Shown in pieces: positions 1-8,173 of a DNA stretch of 64,000 nt. Source of the DNA: Nocardioides marinus (GTDB lineage: Bacteria > Actinomycetota > Actinomycetes > Propionibacteriales > Nocardioidaceae); assembly GCF_013408145.1 (NCBI RefSeq), contig NZ_JACBZI010000001.1, positions 3,176,001 to 3,240,000 of the forward strand, given 5' to 3'. The notes beneath the pieces were generated by a model that saw nothing but the letters and a program-made list of their open reading frames with translations, was not told where the DNA came from and ran no database searches. Each line of letters starts with the position of its first letter. Positions within the stretch are counted from its first letter, which is position 1. The position numbers and the translations under genes are program-made.

Positions 1-1376
1 TGCCCTTCGTGGAGATCAACCGCCTCTTCCACGAGGTGCATCCGGCCACCCAGCGGCGAGTCCAAGCCATCGTCCCCACATTGATCCGGCTGAACCCCCC
101 GAACAAGCCGTTGCGTGTGGCCATCGTGGGCTCTGGCCCCGCAGGTCTCTACGCTGCGGACGAGCTGCTCAAGCAGGACGGGGTGGAGGTCGCCGTCTAC
201 GACCGTCTGAGCGTCCCCTACGGACTGGTCAGATCGGGGGTGGCGCCGGATCACCAGATGACCAAGGCGGTCGACAAGCTCTTCCGCGACATCGAGGACC
301 TGCCGGGGTTTCACTACGCCTTGGGCGTGGACGTGGGCACCTCGGTGCACCACGAGGAGTTGGCGGCGCGCTACTCCGCGGTCATCTACGCCACCGGGGC
401 GTCGCAGGACCGTGTCCTGCAGGTACCCGGTGCCGATCTCCCGGGCGTGAGCAGCGCGACTCGCTTCGTCGCCTGGTACAACGGCCACCCTGACCATGGC
501 GATGCCCACGTCGATCTGAGCCATCGCCGGGTGGTGATCGTCGGCAACGGCAACGTCGCGATCGATGCGGCGCGCATCCTCACGACCGATCCGGACGCGT
601 TGGCCCGCACCGACATCGCTGACCATGCCTTGGCCGCCCTTCGCCAGAGCAAGGTCGAAGAGGTCGTGGTGCTGGGGCGCAGAGGGCCGGAGCACGCGGC
701 GTTCACGCTGCCCGAGTTGGTGGGCCTCATGGCTCGACGCGATCTCGAGGTCGTCGTCGCAGGCGATATCCCGCCTGCCCCGGAGTGGGCCGACGTGCAG
801 CTTCGCCACAAGCTTGACCTGCTGCGGAGCCTGCCGACCGAACATCAGGCCGCGCCGAGCTCCAGGCGGATCGTGCTTCAGTTCTGGTCCTCGCCGCACC
901 GGTTCGTCGGCCAAGACCAGGTGGAGGAGGTCGAGATCCGCAGCGCCGGCCCCGGATCACCGCCCGGTGGCACATCCGATCACCTGCCCGCCGGTCTGGT
1001 CCTCTCGTCCATCGGTTACCAGGGCTCGCCGATCGCGAGTCTCCCCTTCGACCCGGACCGAGGCGTCGTGCCGCATGTGCGCGGCCGGGTCGAGGGTCTG
1101 CCAGGGGCCTACGTCGTCGGATGGATCAAGCGCGGACCTCGCGGGTTCATCGGCACCAACAAGACGTGTGCGCGCGAGACGGTCAACAGCGTGCTCGAGG
1201 ATGCGACGTCAGGCGTTCTCGAACCCGTGTCGCCTGCAGGGGACTTGGGTCAGCTGCTCCGCCAGTGGCATCCCGACTCCGTGGATCTTCCGGCATGGCG
1301 TCGCATCGACGACGCAGAGATCGCACACGGCCTGTCAGCAGGGCGGCCGCGTGTGAAGCTGACGAGCGCGATCTGA
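1..1376 (+). CDS. fprB: FprB-type ferredoxin / ferredoxin-NADP+ reductase (5' end outside window)
   Basis: FAD enzyme of the adrenodoxin-reductase type that moves electrons between NADPH and ferredoxin-like carriers. Counting from the GTG at 9, the FAD loop VGSGPAGLYAAD is at about residues 40-51, PYGLVRSGVAPDHQ at about 70-83, and the NADP-site stretch GNGNVAIDAAR lies mid-protein. C-terminal KRGPRGFIGTNK is also typical. The frame is open to the window edge: L-P-F precedes V-E-I-N, and in mycobacterial FprB the LPFVEIN stretch joins an N-terminal 2x[4Fe-4S] ferredoxin domain to the reductase. The GTG at 9 is therefore internal and the ferredoxin domain lies upstream, unseen. It faces the convergent merR gene across a hairpin. 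It could serve the P450 downstream, but that partnership is inferred. Confidence 0.9.
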   Translation, partial: PFVEINRLFHEVHPATQRRVQAIVPTLIRLNPPNKPLRVAIVGSGPAGLYAADELLKQDGVEVAVYDRLSVPYGLVRSGVAPDHQMTKAVDKLFRDIEDLPGFHYALGVDVGTSVHHEELAARYSAVIYATGASQDRVLQVPGADLPGVSSATRFVAWYNGHPDHGDAHVDLSHRRVVIVGNGNVAIDAARILTTDPDALARTDIADHALAALRQSKVEEVVVLGRRGPEHAAFTLPELVGLMARRDLEVVVAGDIPPAPEWADVQLRHKLDLLRSLPTEHQAAPSSRRIVLQFWSSPHRFVGQDQVEEVEIRSAGPGSPPGGTSDHLPAGLVLSSIGYQGSPIASLPFDPDRGVVPHVRGRVEGLPGAYVVGWIKRGPRGFIGTNKTCARETVNSVLEDATSGVLEPVSPAGDLGQLLRQWHPDSVDLPAWRRIDDAEIAHGLSAGRPRVKLTSAI

Positions 1377-1388
1377 GCGGGATCGCGC

Positions 1389-1425
1389 GGACGACGGGCA
1401 CGCTTCGGCAGCGCGCCCGTCGTCC
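1389..1425. terminator. Hairpin between convergent fprB and merR genes
   Basis: GGACGACGGGC at 1389-1399 pairs perfectly with GCCCGTCGTCC at 1415-1425 (11 bp stem, 15-nt loop). It sits 12 nt after the fprB stop and about 95 nt from the stop of the convergent merR gene, so it can act in both directions. There is no clear U-run, which is common for actinobacterial terminators. Confidence 0.6.
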
Positions 1426-1519
1426 CCGTCCCTGTCGTGGTCAGTCATAGGCGACAGAGCGAGGGGCTTCCCCCGTCCACAGTCGGTGCCACCGACCGGG
1501 ACCCGGAACCCCGGATCTG

Positions 1520-2314
1520 CTAGTTGCGGGCACCGAGATCGGCCCTCAGCAGCCGCTGCACCACATCGTGGGCACCCGACCCCAGCTCCTCGCTGAGCGC
1601 CGAGCTGACCTCCTGGGTCATCGCACCCTGGAAGGCGCTGAGGAAGGCCTGGACGGCCAGCGGCTGCAGCCGCGCGTGGATCCCGGTGATCCGATTCCAG
1701 TCCTCCTCGGGCATGCCAGCCTCGACGAACTGGCTCCAGACGCTGTCGCGGAACAGCTGGACGAAGCATGCCGCGACCTCGCGCGCTGAGTTGACGACGA
1801 CTTCGCCGGCTGCGGCGACCCCCTGAGGCGTCAGGCCCACTTTCACTGCCTCGGCTGCGGCCGTCAGCAGCCCCGGGGCCGTGACCGTGACGTTCCCGTC
1901 GGGATCGAACTCCGCCCCGACCAGGTCCCCGAACTCGGTCAACGACTCCAGCGTGGCGCTGGCTCCGAAGAGGCTCAGGATCTGTTCTGGGGTGTAGGTG
2001 GTGGTGGGCTCGGCATCCCAGGGAGCCAACAGCCCGCGGATGATGTGCAACATGGCCTCGCCGGCATCATCCGGAACTCCGGCGAGGATCTGCTCGATGC
2101 TGGACAGGCTGAAGCCAGCGGACTGCATCTCCTTGATGAAGGTCAACCGTGCCAGATGTGACCCGTTGTAGTAACCGACGCGGCCTTGCATGATCGGCGA
2201 GGGCAACAAGCCCCGGGAGGCGTGCGATCGGAGAGTGCGTACCGTCATGCCCGATGCAAGCGCCAATGCGTCGATGGTCATCAGGTCGTTGCTGCCACTC
2301 TTCACGTCAGCCAT
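1520..2314 (-). CDS. MerR-family transcriptional regulator
   Basis: 264-residue regulator. Residues about 12-75 form a MerR winged helix (LMTIDALALASGMTVRTLR, then a wing with GYYNGSHLARL and the dimer-helix lead AGFSLSSIEQIL). The remaining roughly 180 residues are alanine-rich and helical, with no recognised ligand domain or metal-binding cysteines, so this is a MerR-like activator with an unknown effector rather than a metal sensor. Length and layout match actinobacterial MerR regulators next to oxidoreductase genes. The start at 2314 (ATG) precedes the HTH by a normal distance. It is encoded on the same strand as the SDR and monooxygenase genes upstream, so control of those genes is a reasonable inference. 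Confidence 0.82.
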   Translation of the reverse strand: MADVKSGSNDLMTIDALALASGMTVRTLRSHASRGLLPSPIMQGRVGYYNGSHLARLTFIKEMQSAGFSLSSIEQILAGVPDDAGEAMLHIIRGLLAPWDAEPTTTYTPEQILSLFGASATLESLTEFGDLVGAEFDPDGNVTVTAPGLLTAAAEAVKVGLTPQGVAAAGEVVVNSAREVAACFVQLFRDSVWSQFVEAGMPEEDWNRITGIHARLQPLAVQAFLSAFQGAMTQEVSSALSEELGSGAHDVVQRLLRADLGARN

Positions 2315-2452
2315 TGTAGGGAAGGCGGAGATGTCCGGCCCGCCGCGGGCCTGGCAGCGAGGGACGACGACTCACCAGCAGACTGAGCGCCGAGGCTGAC
2401 TGTCGAGCACGGCACCGTGGTCGTCGCGAACCCGACACGCGGCTCCTCGCGA

Positions 2453-3295
2453 TCATGTCAGCTCGCGCCGTGCTCCGAGCACGAGGGCTTGCTGGTACAG
2501 CGGTGCGGGCAGCCGCGACAACAGATCGATCACCTTGGCGTCGGGGCCGACGGTGACCCTGCGGCGATCGCGTCGGACAGCCGTGAGGATGGCGCTCGCC
2601 GCCTTCTCGGGCGAGGTCAAGGAGATGGTCTGGAATCTCCCGTGCGTCGACTCCAGGTCAGCCGCGGCACCCAACGACTCGTGGAGGCGCGCATTCTTGA
2701 CGATGTTCGTCTTGATGCCGCCAGGATGGACCGTGGTCGCCGATACGGGATGCCGCGCGACCTTCAGTTCCATGTACAACGCGTCGGTGAAGCCTCGGAC
2801 GCCGAACTTGGCGGCGTTGTAGGCGGACTGCGTCGGCACCGAGATCAACCCGAAGACGCTGGAGACGTTCACGACGTGCCCCTCGCCCGACCTGATCAAG
2901 TGGGGCAGGAACGCCTTGGTCCCGTGGACGACGCCCCAGAAGTTGATCCCCATCAACCAGTCCATGTCCTCCCACGTCATGGCTTCCACCGTCGAGCCCA
3001 GAGCGACTCCGGCGTTGTTGAAGATCAGGTTGGCCTTGCCGTGCGCTCCCACGACGGACTCGGCCCAGGCCGACATCTCTGCTCGGTTCGCCACGTCCAC
3101 GACATCGCTGGTCACCAGAGCCGTACCCTCCGCCGCGCCGTCGCGACACAGCGCTTGGGTCTGCGCAAGCCCCGCCGCGTCGACGTCGGACAACGCCAGG
3201 GCGCAACCCCGTCGGGACAGGTCGACGGCCAGTGCACGGCCGATCCCCGACGCGGCGCCCGTGATTGCCGCCACCTTGCCATCGAAAGTCCTCAT
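2453..3295 (-). CDS. Short-chain dehydrogenase/reductase (classical SDR)
   Basis: 280-residue NAD(P)-dependent oxidoreductase. The Rossmann motif TGAASGIG is at residues 12-19, NNAG in the middle, catalytic Ser in VNVSSVFG, and the YNAAK Tyr-Lys pair follows. The C-terminus (LSRLPAPLYQQALVLG) is typical of SDRs that act on hydrophobic alcohols or ketones. The start ATG at 3295 is chosen because it begins directly before the first beta strand (MRTFDGKVAAITG) and AAAGGACG lies at Shine-Dalgarno distance; longer reading frames upstream overlap the monooxygenase and look spurious. It lies 44 nt downstream of the BVMO gene on the same strand, so an alcohol-to-ketone-to-ester sequence is likely, substrate unknown. 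Confidence 0.88.
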   Translation of the reverse strand: MRTFDGKVAAITGAASGIGRALAVDLSRRGCALALSDVDAAGLAQTQALCRDGAAEGTALVTSDVVDVANRAEMSAWAESVVGAHGKANLIFNNAGVALGSTVEAMTWEDMDWLMGINFWGVVHGTKAFLPHLIRSGEGHVVNVSSVFGLISVPTQSAYNAAKFGVRGFTDALYMELKVARHPVSATTVHPGGIKTNIVKNARLHESLGAAADLESTHGRFQTISLTSPEKAASAILTAVRRDRRRVTVGPDAKVIDLLSRLPAPLYQQALVLGARRELT

Positions 3296-3339
3296 CACAA
3301 CGTCCTTTCTGCGCGCTGGCGAGCCCAGCGCCAGAGGTG

Positions 3340-4842
3340 TCAGGAGGCGCGCGCCACTGCCGTGGCGGACGACTCGGACTGGGTGGTGTAGGCAGCAACA
3401 TCGAACTTGCGTGTCCGCCAGCGCAGCTCGAAGCTGAAGCCCGGCCACAGGGTGGAGTTCTTGCCGTTCGCGTCGAGGTACCACGACCCGCATCCACCGG
3501 TCGTCCACACCGTGCCCTCCATCCGCTCCTCGATCTCGCGATTGAAGTCGTCCTCGACCTCTCGACGTACGTCGATGCTCGAGAGGCGGGATCGATCGAC
3601 GGTCCGCAGCGCATCGAGAACGAACGCGACCTGGGACTCGATGTAGAAGACCACCGACGTGTGACCCGGTCCCGTGTTCGGTCCGACCAGGAGGAAGAAG
3701 TTCGGAAAGCCGCTCACCGAGGTCCCCAGATAGGCCTGAGGGCTTCCCTTCCACCGTTCGGACAGCGTCTCCCCTGCTCGACCGCGAATCCGATCGGAGA
3801 TCGAGGTGTCGGTGACGTGGAAGCCGGTCCCGAAGATGAGGGTGTCGATGGCGTGCTCTCGACCGTCCCGGGTGGTGATGCTGTGGGGGTTGATCCGCTC
3901 GACGGACTCGGTGACCACCGAGACGTTGGGCCGGGTGAGCGCCGGGTAGTAGTCGTTCGCGATCAGGATCCGCTTGCAGCCGATCTTGTAGTCCGGTGTC
4001 AGCTTGCGGCGGAGCTCGGGGTCCTTGACCTTCCAGTGCATGTGGGCAAGGGCCAGCTTCTCGACCGCTCGTAGCAGTCCAGGCCGGTGAACGAGCCCCG
4101 GCAGCATGGCCTCCTGCCGCCAGTAGACCGCGATCCGCACTGCCTTCTGCAAGGCAGGCACCGTGTTGTACAGCCGCTTCTGGAGCTCCGGGACGTTCCG
4201 GTCCGGACGCGGGAGGATCCACGGCGGCGTACGTTGGAAGACGGTGAGCTCACGGGCCGCTTCCGCCACGTGCGGGACGAACTGCACCGCGGAGGCCCCC
4301 GTGCCCAAGACCGCCACGCGCTCGCCGCTCAGGTCGTGGTCGTGGTTCCACTGGGCGCTGTGGAACATCGTGCCCTGGAAGTCCTCAATCCCGGGAACGT
4401 CCGGGTAGGACGGCTCGCTGAGAGGCCCGGCACCCGAGATCAGGAACTGGCTCCGGACAGTTCCGGCGCGCGTCTCGATCTCCCACTCCTGGTCGTCTTC
4501 CATCCACGTCGCCCCGAGGACCTCCGCGTCGAACACGATGTGGGGCATCACGCCGAACCGCACAGCGGTGTCACGCAGGTAGCGGTGCAGCTCGGCTTGC
4601 TGCGAGAAGGCTCGGCTCCACCGCGGGTTGGGAGCGAACGAGAAGGAGTACAGGTTCGAGGGGACGTCGCAGGCACAGCCCGGGTAGTCGTTGTCGCGCC
4701 ACGTACCTCCCACGTCGTGCGACTTCTCCAGCACGATGAAGTCGTGTCGGCCCTCCTGCTTCAGGCGCACGGCGGTGGCCAAGCCGGCGAAGCCGCTGCC
4801 GATGATGGTCACACGGCTGCGCGGGGGCAGTTCGGTAGGCAT
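3340..4842 (-). CDS. Flavin-dependent Baeyer-Villiger-type monooxygenase
   Basis: 500-residue class B flavoprotein monooxygenase that would use NADPH and O2 to insert oxygen next to a ketone. The FAD loop IIGSGFAGLA is at residues 13-22, GGTWRDNDYPGCACDVPS at about 45-62, and the BVMO fingerprint FxGxxxHxxxW is at 155-165 (followed by N instead of the canonical P/D). The NADPH loop VLGTGASAVQ is at about 178-187 and GTGFHVTD lies later. Length fits single-domain BVMOs. GGAGAT lies at Shine-Dalgarno distance before the ATG at 4842. It forms a probable operon with the SDR. The upstream region holds a direct repeat that may be the operator. Confidence 0.88.
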   Translation of the reverse strand: MPTELPPRSRVTIIGSGFAGLATAVRLKQEGRHDFIVLEKSHDVGGTWRDNDYPGCACDVPSNLYSFSFAPNPRWSRAFSQQAELHRYLRDTAVRFGVMPHIVFDAEVLGATWMEDDQEWEIETRAGTVRSQFLISGAGPLSEPSYPDVPGIEDFQGTMFHSAQWNHDHDLSGERVAVLGTGASAVQFVPHVAEAARELTVFQRTPPWILPRPDRNVPELQKRLYNTVPALQKAVRIAVYWRQEAMLPGLVHRPGLLRAVEKLALAHMHWKVKDPELRRKLTPDYKIGCKRILIANDYYPALTRPNVSVVTESVERINPHSITTRDGREHAIDTLIFGTGFHVTDTSISDRIRGRAGETLSERWKGSPQAYLGTSVSGFPNFFLLVGPNTGPGHTSVVFYIESQVAFVLDALRTVDRSRLSSIDVRREVEDDFNREIEERMEGTVWTTGGCGSWYLDANGKNSTLWPGFSFELRWRTRKFDVAAYTTQSESSATAVARAS

Positions 4843-4872
4843 CTGATCTCCGTCCTCGACTTATGACGCGAG

Positions 4873-4894
4873 ACAACGTACCACAAAACAACGT
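4873..4894. promoter_or_regulatory. Direct repeat in the divergent promoter region
   Basis: ACAACGT occurs at 4873-4879 and again at 4888-4894, 15 nt start to start, in the short gap between the BVMO start (4842, minus) and the plus-strand LLM fragment. The spacing suits two adjacent binding sites on nearly the same DNA face. A regulator site is inferred only. Confidence 0.3.
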
Positions 4895-4920
4895 CACATG
4901 ATTCGGGGGTATCTACTGGG

Positions 4921-5304
4921 GTGTCGGTCATCGGCGTCGACCGCTTGGACGCGCCGGTCGCCGTCCGTTCGGCGTCGCGCCGGCCCGTCCTCGACGTCGA
5001 GGACTGGGGCGACCTCCAGCCCGAGCTCAACGCGCCGTCCAAGGCCGGCGCGATCATGGAGATGATCGCCAAGGTCGACGAGCGGATGCTCGAGACCCTC
5101 GCGGTGCGCGGCACCCCGGAGGAGTGCGCCGCGGAGCTGCACCGGCGCTCCGGCGACCTGACCGACCGCGGCTGCGCCTACTCCCCCGGCTACGCCCCCG
5201 GCGCCCAGCAGGCCCGCGACCTGGTCACCGCCCTCGCCTGGGCGCCGGGCACGAGGAGACGCGTCCGCGGGGTGACGTGCGCCATCTCCGCGACAACCTG
5301 CTAG
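4921..5304 (+). pseudogene. C-terminal remnant of an LLM-class F420/FMN-dependent oxidoreductase
   Basis: Residues about 25-100 of this 127-codon frame (VEDWGDLQPELN, VDERMLETLAVRGTPEECAAELHRR, then DLTDR) match the C-terminal helix region of luciferase-like monooxygenases, where a GxPEEVAAELRRRFGD stretch closes the barrel. The roughly 250 N-terminal residues that make the TIM barrel and bind flavin or F420 are missing, and the N-terminal 20 residues here look unrelated. It is therefore a fragment left by a deletion or rearrangement between the BVMO promoter and the P450. No function is expected. Confidence 0.7.
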
Positions 5305-5461
5305 GGATTCTCGTCAGTGAGGACGTCTGTTCTACTTTCGTCGTACTCGCTCCCTCAACCCGTGTAGGTGGTCGTCGTGCGCATCCTCGACACAGTCGTG
5401 GATTCCGTCCTCAGGCCGGCCGTCGACCAGGCCCGTCCGACAGGCCCAGGTCACGGTCCCC

Positions 5462-6829
5462 ATGCAGCGCCAGATCCAGGGGCTGCACCTCTACCAGCGC
5501 ACCAAGCGGCTGGTGGTCGGTGACGACCAGCCGCGCTTCACCGAGGCGCCGCTGCCCGAGGTCGAGGACCTCGACCTGACCGAGATCGACACGAGCAACC
5601 CGTTCCTGTGGCGCCAGGGCAAGTGGGAGTCCTACTTCCGCCGGCTGCGCGACGAGGCCCCGGTGCACTTCCGCGCCGAGAGCCCGTTCGGGCCGTTCTG
5701 GTCGGTGACGAGGTACGACGACATCGTCACCGTCGACAAGGACTTCGAGACCTTCTCCGCCGAGCCGCAGATCGTGCTCGGCTCCCCGCCGGAGGGGCTG
5801 GACATCGAGATGTTCATCGCCCTCGATCCGCCGCGGCACGACGAGCGCCGCGCCGCGGTCCAGGACGTGGTGGCGCCGAAGAACCTCGAGGAGATGGAGA
5901 CCCTCATCCGCGCCCGCGTCGCGGAGGTCCTCGACTCCCTGCCCGTCGGCGAGCCCTTCGACTGGGTCAGCCAGGTCAGCATCGAGCTGACCTCCCGCAT
6001 GCTCGCCACCCTGCTCGACTTCCCCTACGACCAGCGCCGCAAGCTCGCGGAGTGGACCGACCTGATGGCCGGCAGCGCCGGCGCCACGGGCGGTACCCCG
6101 GACATCGACGAGACCTACCGTGCGGCCGCCGAGGTGGCGCGCGCCTTCAGTGAACTGTGGCACGACAAGGCGGCGCGGCTCGCGGCGGGCGAGGAGCCGG
6201 GCTACGACCTGATCACCCTCATGCAGCTCTCCGAGGACTCCAAGGACATCATCGAGCGGCCGATGGAGTTCCTCGGCGACCTGACCCTCCTGGTCGTCGG
6301 CGGCAACGACACCACCCGCAACTCCATGTCCGGCGGCGTGCTGGCGCTGAACCAGTTCCCCGACCAGTTCGACCGGCTGCGCGCCGAGCCCTCGCTGGTG
6401 CCGAAGATGATCCACGAGGTCCTGCGCTGGCAGACCCCGCTGGCCTACATGCGCCGCGTCGCTGCGAAGGACACCGTCCTGAACGGCCAGTTCATCCGCA
6501 AGGGCGACAAGGTCGTGATGTGGTACGCCGCCGCCAACCGCGACGAGCGCCGCTTCGAGGACCCCGACGCGTTCGTGATCGACCGGCGCAACGCCCGCCA
6601 CCACCTCGCCTTCGGCATCGGCACCCACCGCTGCATGGGCAGCCGGCTCGCCGAGCTGCAGCTGCGCATCCTGTGGGAGGAGCTGCTGGCGCGCTTCGAG
6701 GACATCGAGGTGCTGGCCGAGCCCGAGCGGGTGCAGTCGAACTTCGTGCGCGGCTACAGCTCGATGATGGTCCGGGTCACCCCCCACGGCCACGAGCGCC
6801 CCGAGCCGGGCCCCTACCGCCAGATGTGA
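5462..6829 (+). CDS. Cytochrome P450, CYP153-like
   Basis: 455-residue heme monooxygenase. I-helix VVGGNDTTRNSMSGG (about 278-292), ExxR as EVLR (319-322), and the heme loop FGIGTHRCMGSRLAELQLRILWEEL with Cys391. The GGNDTTRNS helix, PLAYMRR and FVRGY near the end are CYP153 hallmarks as I know them, suggesting terminal hydroxylation of alkyl chains; the exact family needs alignment. The ATG at 5462 has no good ribosome site. A better site (AGGTGG, 5366-5371) precedes GTG 5377 in another frame, whose first roughly 20 codons look like a P450 N-terminus, so the start may be frameshifted. The gene ends with TGA in the same frame as the reductase that follows. Confidence 0.88.
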   Translation: MQRQIQGLHLYQRTKRLVVGDDQPRFTEAPLPEVEDLDLTEIDTSNPFLWRQGKWESYFRRLRDEAPVHFRAESPFGPFWSVTRYDDIVTVDKDFETFSAEPQIVLGSPPEGLDIEMFIALDPPRHDERRAAVQDVVAPKNLEEMETLIRARVAEVLDSLPVGEPFDWVSQVSIELTSRMLATLLDFPYDQRRKLAEWTDLMAGSAGATGGTPDIDETYRAAAEVARAFSELWHDKAARLAAGEEPGYDLITLMQLSEDSKDIIERPMEFLGDLTLLVVGGNDTTRNSMSGGVLALNQFPDQFDRLRAEPSLVPKMIHEVLRWQTPLAYMRRVAAKDTVLNGQFIRKGDKVVMWYAAANRDERRFEDPDAFVIDRRNARHHLAFGIGTHRCMGSRLAELQLRILWEELLARFEDIEVLAEPERVQSNFVRGYSSMMVRVTPHGHERPEPGPYRQM

Positions 6830-6860
6830 CTCGACCGCCGGTCTGCCGAAGACTCCCCCG

Positions 6861-6896
6861 CCGGTCGCGGTGCGAGCGAAGCGAGCCACGAGACCC
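6861..6896 (+). repeat. Dispersed repeat, type A copy between P450 and reductase
   Basis: One copy of the dispersed CGGTCGAGGTGCGAGCGCAG.. / GAGCCACGAGACC repeat. In the frame shared by the P450 and the reductase it reads AGRGASEASHETP. It starts 31 nt after the P450 stop. Confidence 0.75.
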
Positions 6897-6958
6897 CGCC
6901 CGCCGAGGAGCCGGCGCCGCGCGCCAAGACGCCCCGCCCCGGCACCGAGCTGCACGAC

Positions 6959-7885
6959 GTGACGGTCGCCCGGCGGCGTACCCCCGCCGAGGGCGTGGTC
7001 GAGCTGACCCTCACCGCCCCCGACGGCGAGGCCCTCCCCGCGTGGCAGCCCGGCGCCCACGTCGACCTGCTGCTCGACGACGGGCTGACCCGGCAGTACT
7101 CCCTGTGCGGCGACCCCGCCCAGCCCGGGGAGTGGACGGTCGCGGTACTGCTCGAGCGCGATGGGCGCGGCGGCTCCAGCTTCGTCCACGACACGCTCAC
7201 CGAGGGCACGACCCTGCAGGTGCGCGGGCCGCGCAACCACTTCGCCCTGGAGGAGGCTCCGCGCTACCAGTTCATCGCCGGCGGCATCGGCATCACCCCG
7301 ATCCTGGCGATGGTGCGGGCGGCGCGGGCCAGCGGCGCGGACTGGCAGCTGCTGTACGGCGGCCGCTCCCGCGCCTCGATGGCCTACCTCGAGGAACTCG
7401 AGGGCGACGAGCGCGTGACCATCTGGCCGCAGGACGAGCACGGGCTGCTCGACCTCGACGCGGTGCTCGGCACCCCGCGCGAGGACACCCTGGTCTACTG
7501 CTGCGGCCCGGGTCCGTTGCTGGACGCCGTGGAGTCGCGGTGCGCCTCGTGGCCCGAGGGCGCCCTGCACCTCGAGCGGTTCGAGGCGACCACGGTCGAG
7601 GCCCCGGACGACGCGCTGGACACCTTCGAGGTCGAGTGCGTGCAGTCGGGCGTCACCGTGACCGTCACCGAGGACCGCTCGGTGTTCGAGGTGATCCAGG
7701 AGGCCGGTGTCGACGTGCTGGGCTCGTGCCTGGAGGGCATCTGCGGCACCTGCGAGGCCGACGTCGTCGAGGGCACCCCGGACCACCGCGACGCGGTGCT
7801 CAACAGCGCGGAGCGGGCCTGCGGCAAGACCATGATGACCTGCGTCTCGCGTTCACTGTCCCCGCGGCTGGTCCTCGACCTCTGA
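6959..7885 (+). CDS. Phthalate-dioxygenase-reductase-type P450 reductase (flavin, NAD, C-terminal [2Fe-2S])
   Basis: 308-residue reductase: flavin domain with RQYSLCG (about residues 42-48), NAD domain with GGIGITP and YCCGPGPLLD, and a C-terminal plant-type ferredoxin with CLEGICGTC plus a later Cys in MMTCVSR. The order flavin-NAD-2Fe2S is the PDR/VanB type and is the same module fused to P450s in CYP116B enzymes. The GTG at 6959 has only a weak GAG as ribosome site and cuts into the first beta strand (the frame upstream reads PGTELHDVTV). The frame is continuous with the P450 except for the TGA at 6827-6829, so this may be the second half of a formerly single polypeptide. It would pass NAD(P)H electrons to the P450 heme. 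Confidence 0.85.
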   Translation: MTVARRRTPAEGVVELTLTAPDGEALPAWQPGAHVDLLLDDGLTRQYSLCGDPAQPGEWTVAVLLERDGRGGSSFVHDTLTEGTTLQVRGPRNHFALEEAPRYQFIAGGIGITPILAMVRAARASGADWQLLYGGRSRASMAYLEELEGDERVTIWPQDEHGLLDLDAVLGTPREDTLVYCCGPGPLLDAVESRCASWPEGALHLERFEATTVEAPDDALDTFEVECVQSGVTVTVTEDRSVFEVIQEAGVDVLGSCLEGICGTCEADVVEGTPDHRDAVLNSAERACGKTMMTCVSRSLSPRLVLDL

Positions 7886-8047
7886 GGCCTCCTTGTAGAT
7901 GCTCTGCCCCGGCACCCCGGACCGCTTCGAGACCTCGGTCATGCTCAGCGCGTCCCACCCGACCTCGGCCACGATCTCCACCGAGGCGTCGAGCAGTCGC
8001 TCGAGCCGCAGCTCGCGCAGCTCGGCATAGAAGGCAGGCACGCTCAC
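7853..8047 (-). pseudogene. Truncated TetR-family regulator (DNA-binding domain only)
   Basis: 64 codons. RLERLLDASVEIVAEVGWDALSMTEV is the first helix pair of a TetR DNA-binding domain, and SKRSGVPGQSIYKE is its recognition helix. After SIYKE the sequence stops resembling TetR (ASEVEDQPRG, then stop) and runs antisense into the last codons of the reductase gene. The roughly 130-residue ligand/dimer domain is missing. The break at about 7895 lies next to the reductase stop, consistent with a deletion that joined the two convergent genes. As a lone monomeric HTH it is unlikely to work. Confidence 0.75.
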
Positions 8048-8161
8048 GGGCCCAGGCCACCGACAGCCGCGCCCGATCTGTCGCCGCCGGCGACAACCCA
8101 GCGCCGAGACTCAGGCGCCCGCGGCCCTGGGGAGACGACCAGCGGTGCGGTCGACCTCCAC

Positions 8162-8167
8162 TACGGT
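8162..8167 (+). promoter_or_regulatory. TACGGT -10 element, leaderless start at 8174
   Basis: TACGGT (TANNNT) ends 6 nt before the ATG at 8174, so transcription would begin at or very near the start codon. No Shine-Dalgarno sequence is present. Confidence 0.5.
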
Positions 8168-8173
8168 GGCGCG

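Noticed and set aside
6827..6829. TGA as a selenocysteine codon between P450 and reductase
   Set aside because: No Sec-type active site is expected at the end of a P450, and no SECIS-like stem was seen just downstream.
5411..7786. Very long antisense open frame opposite the P450 and reductase
   Set aside because: It is a by-product of GC-rich third positions on the other strand: the translation is low-complexity Gly/Ala/Val/Arg/Leu without any domain, while the plus strand holds all P450 and reductase motifs.
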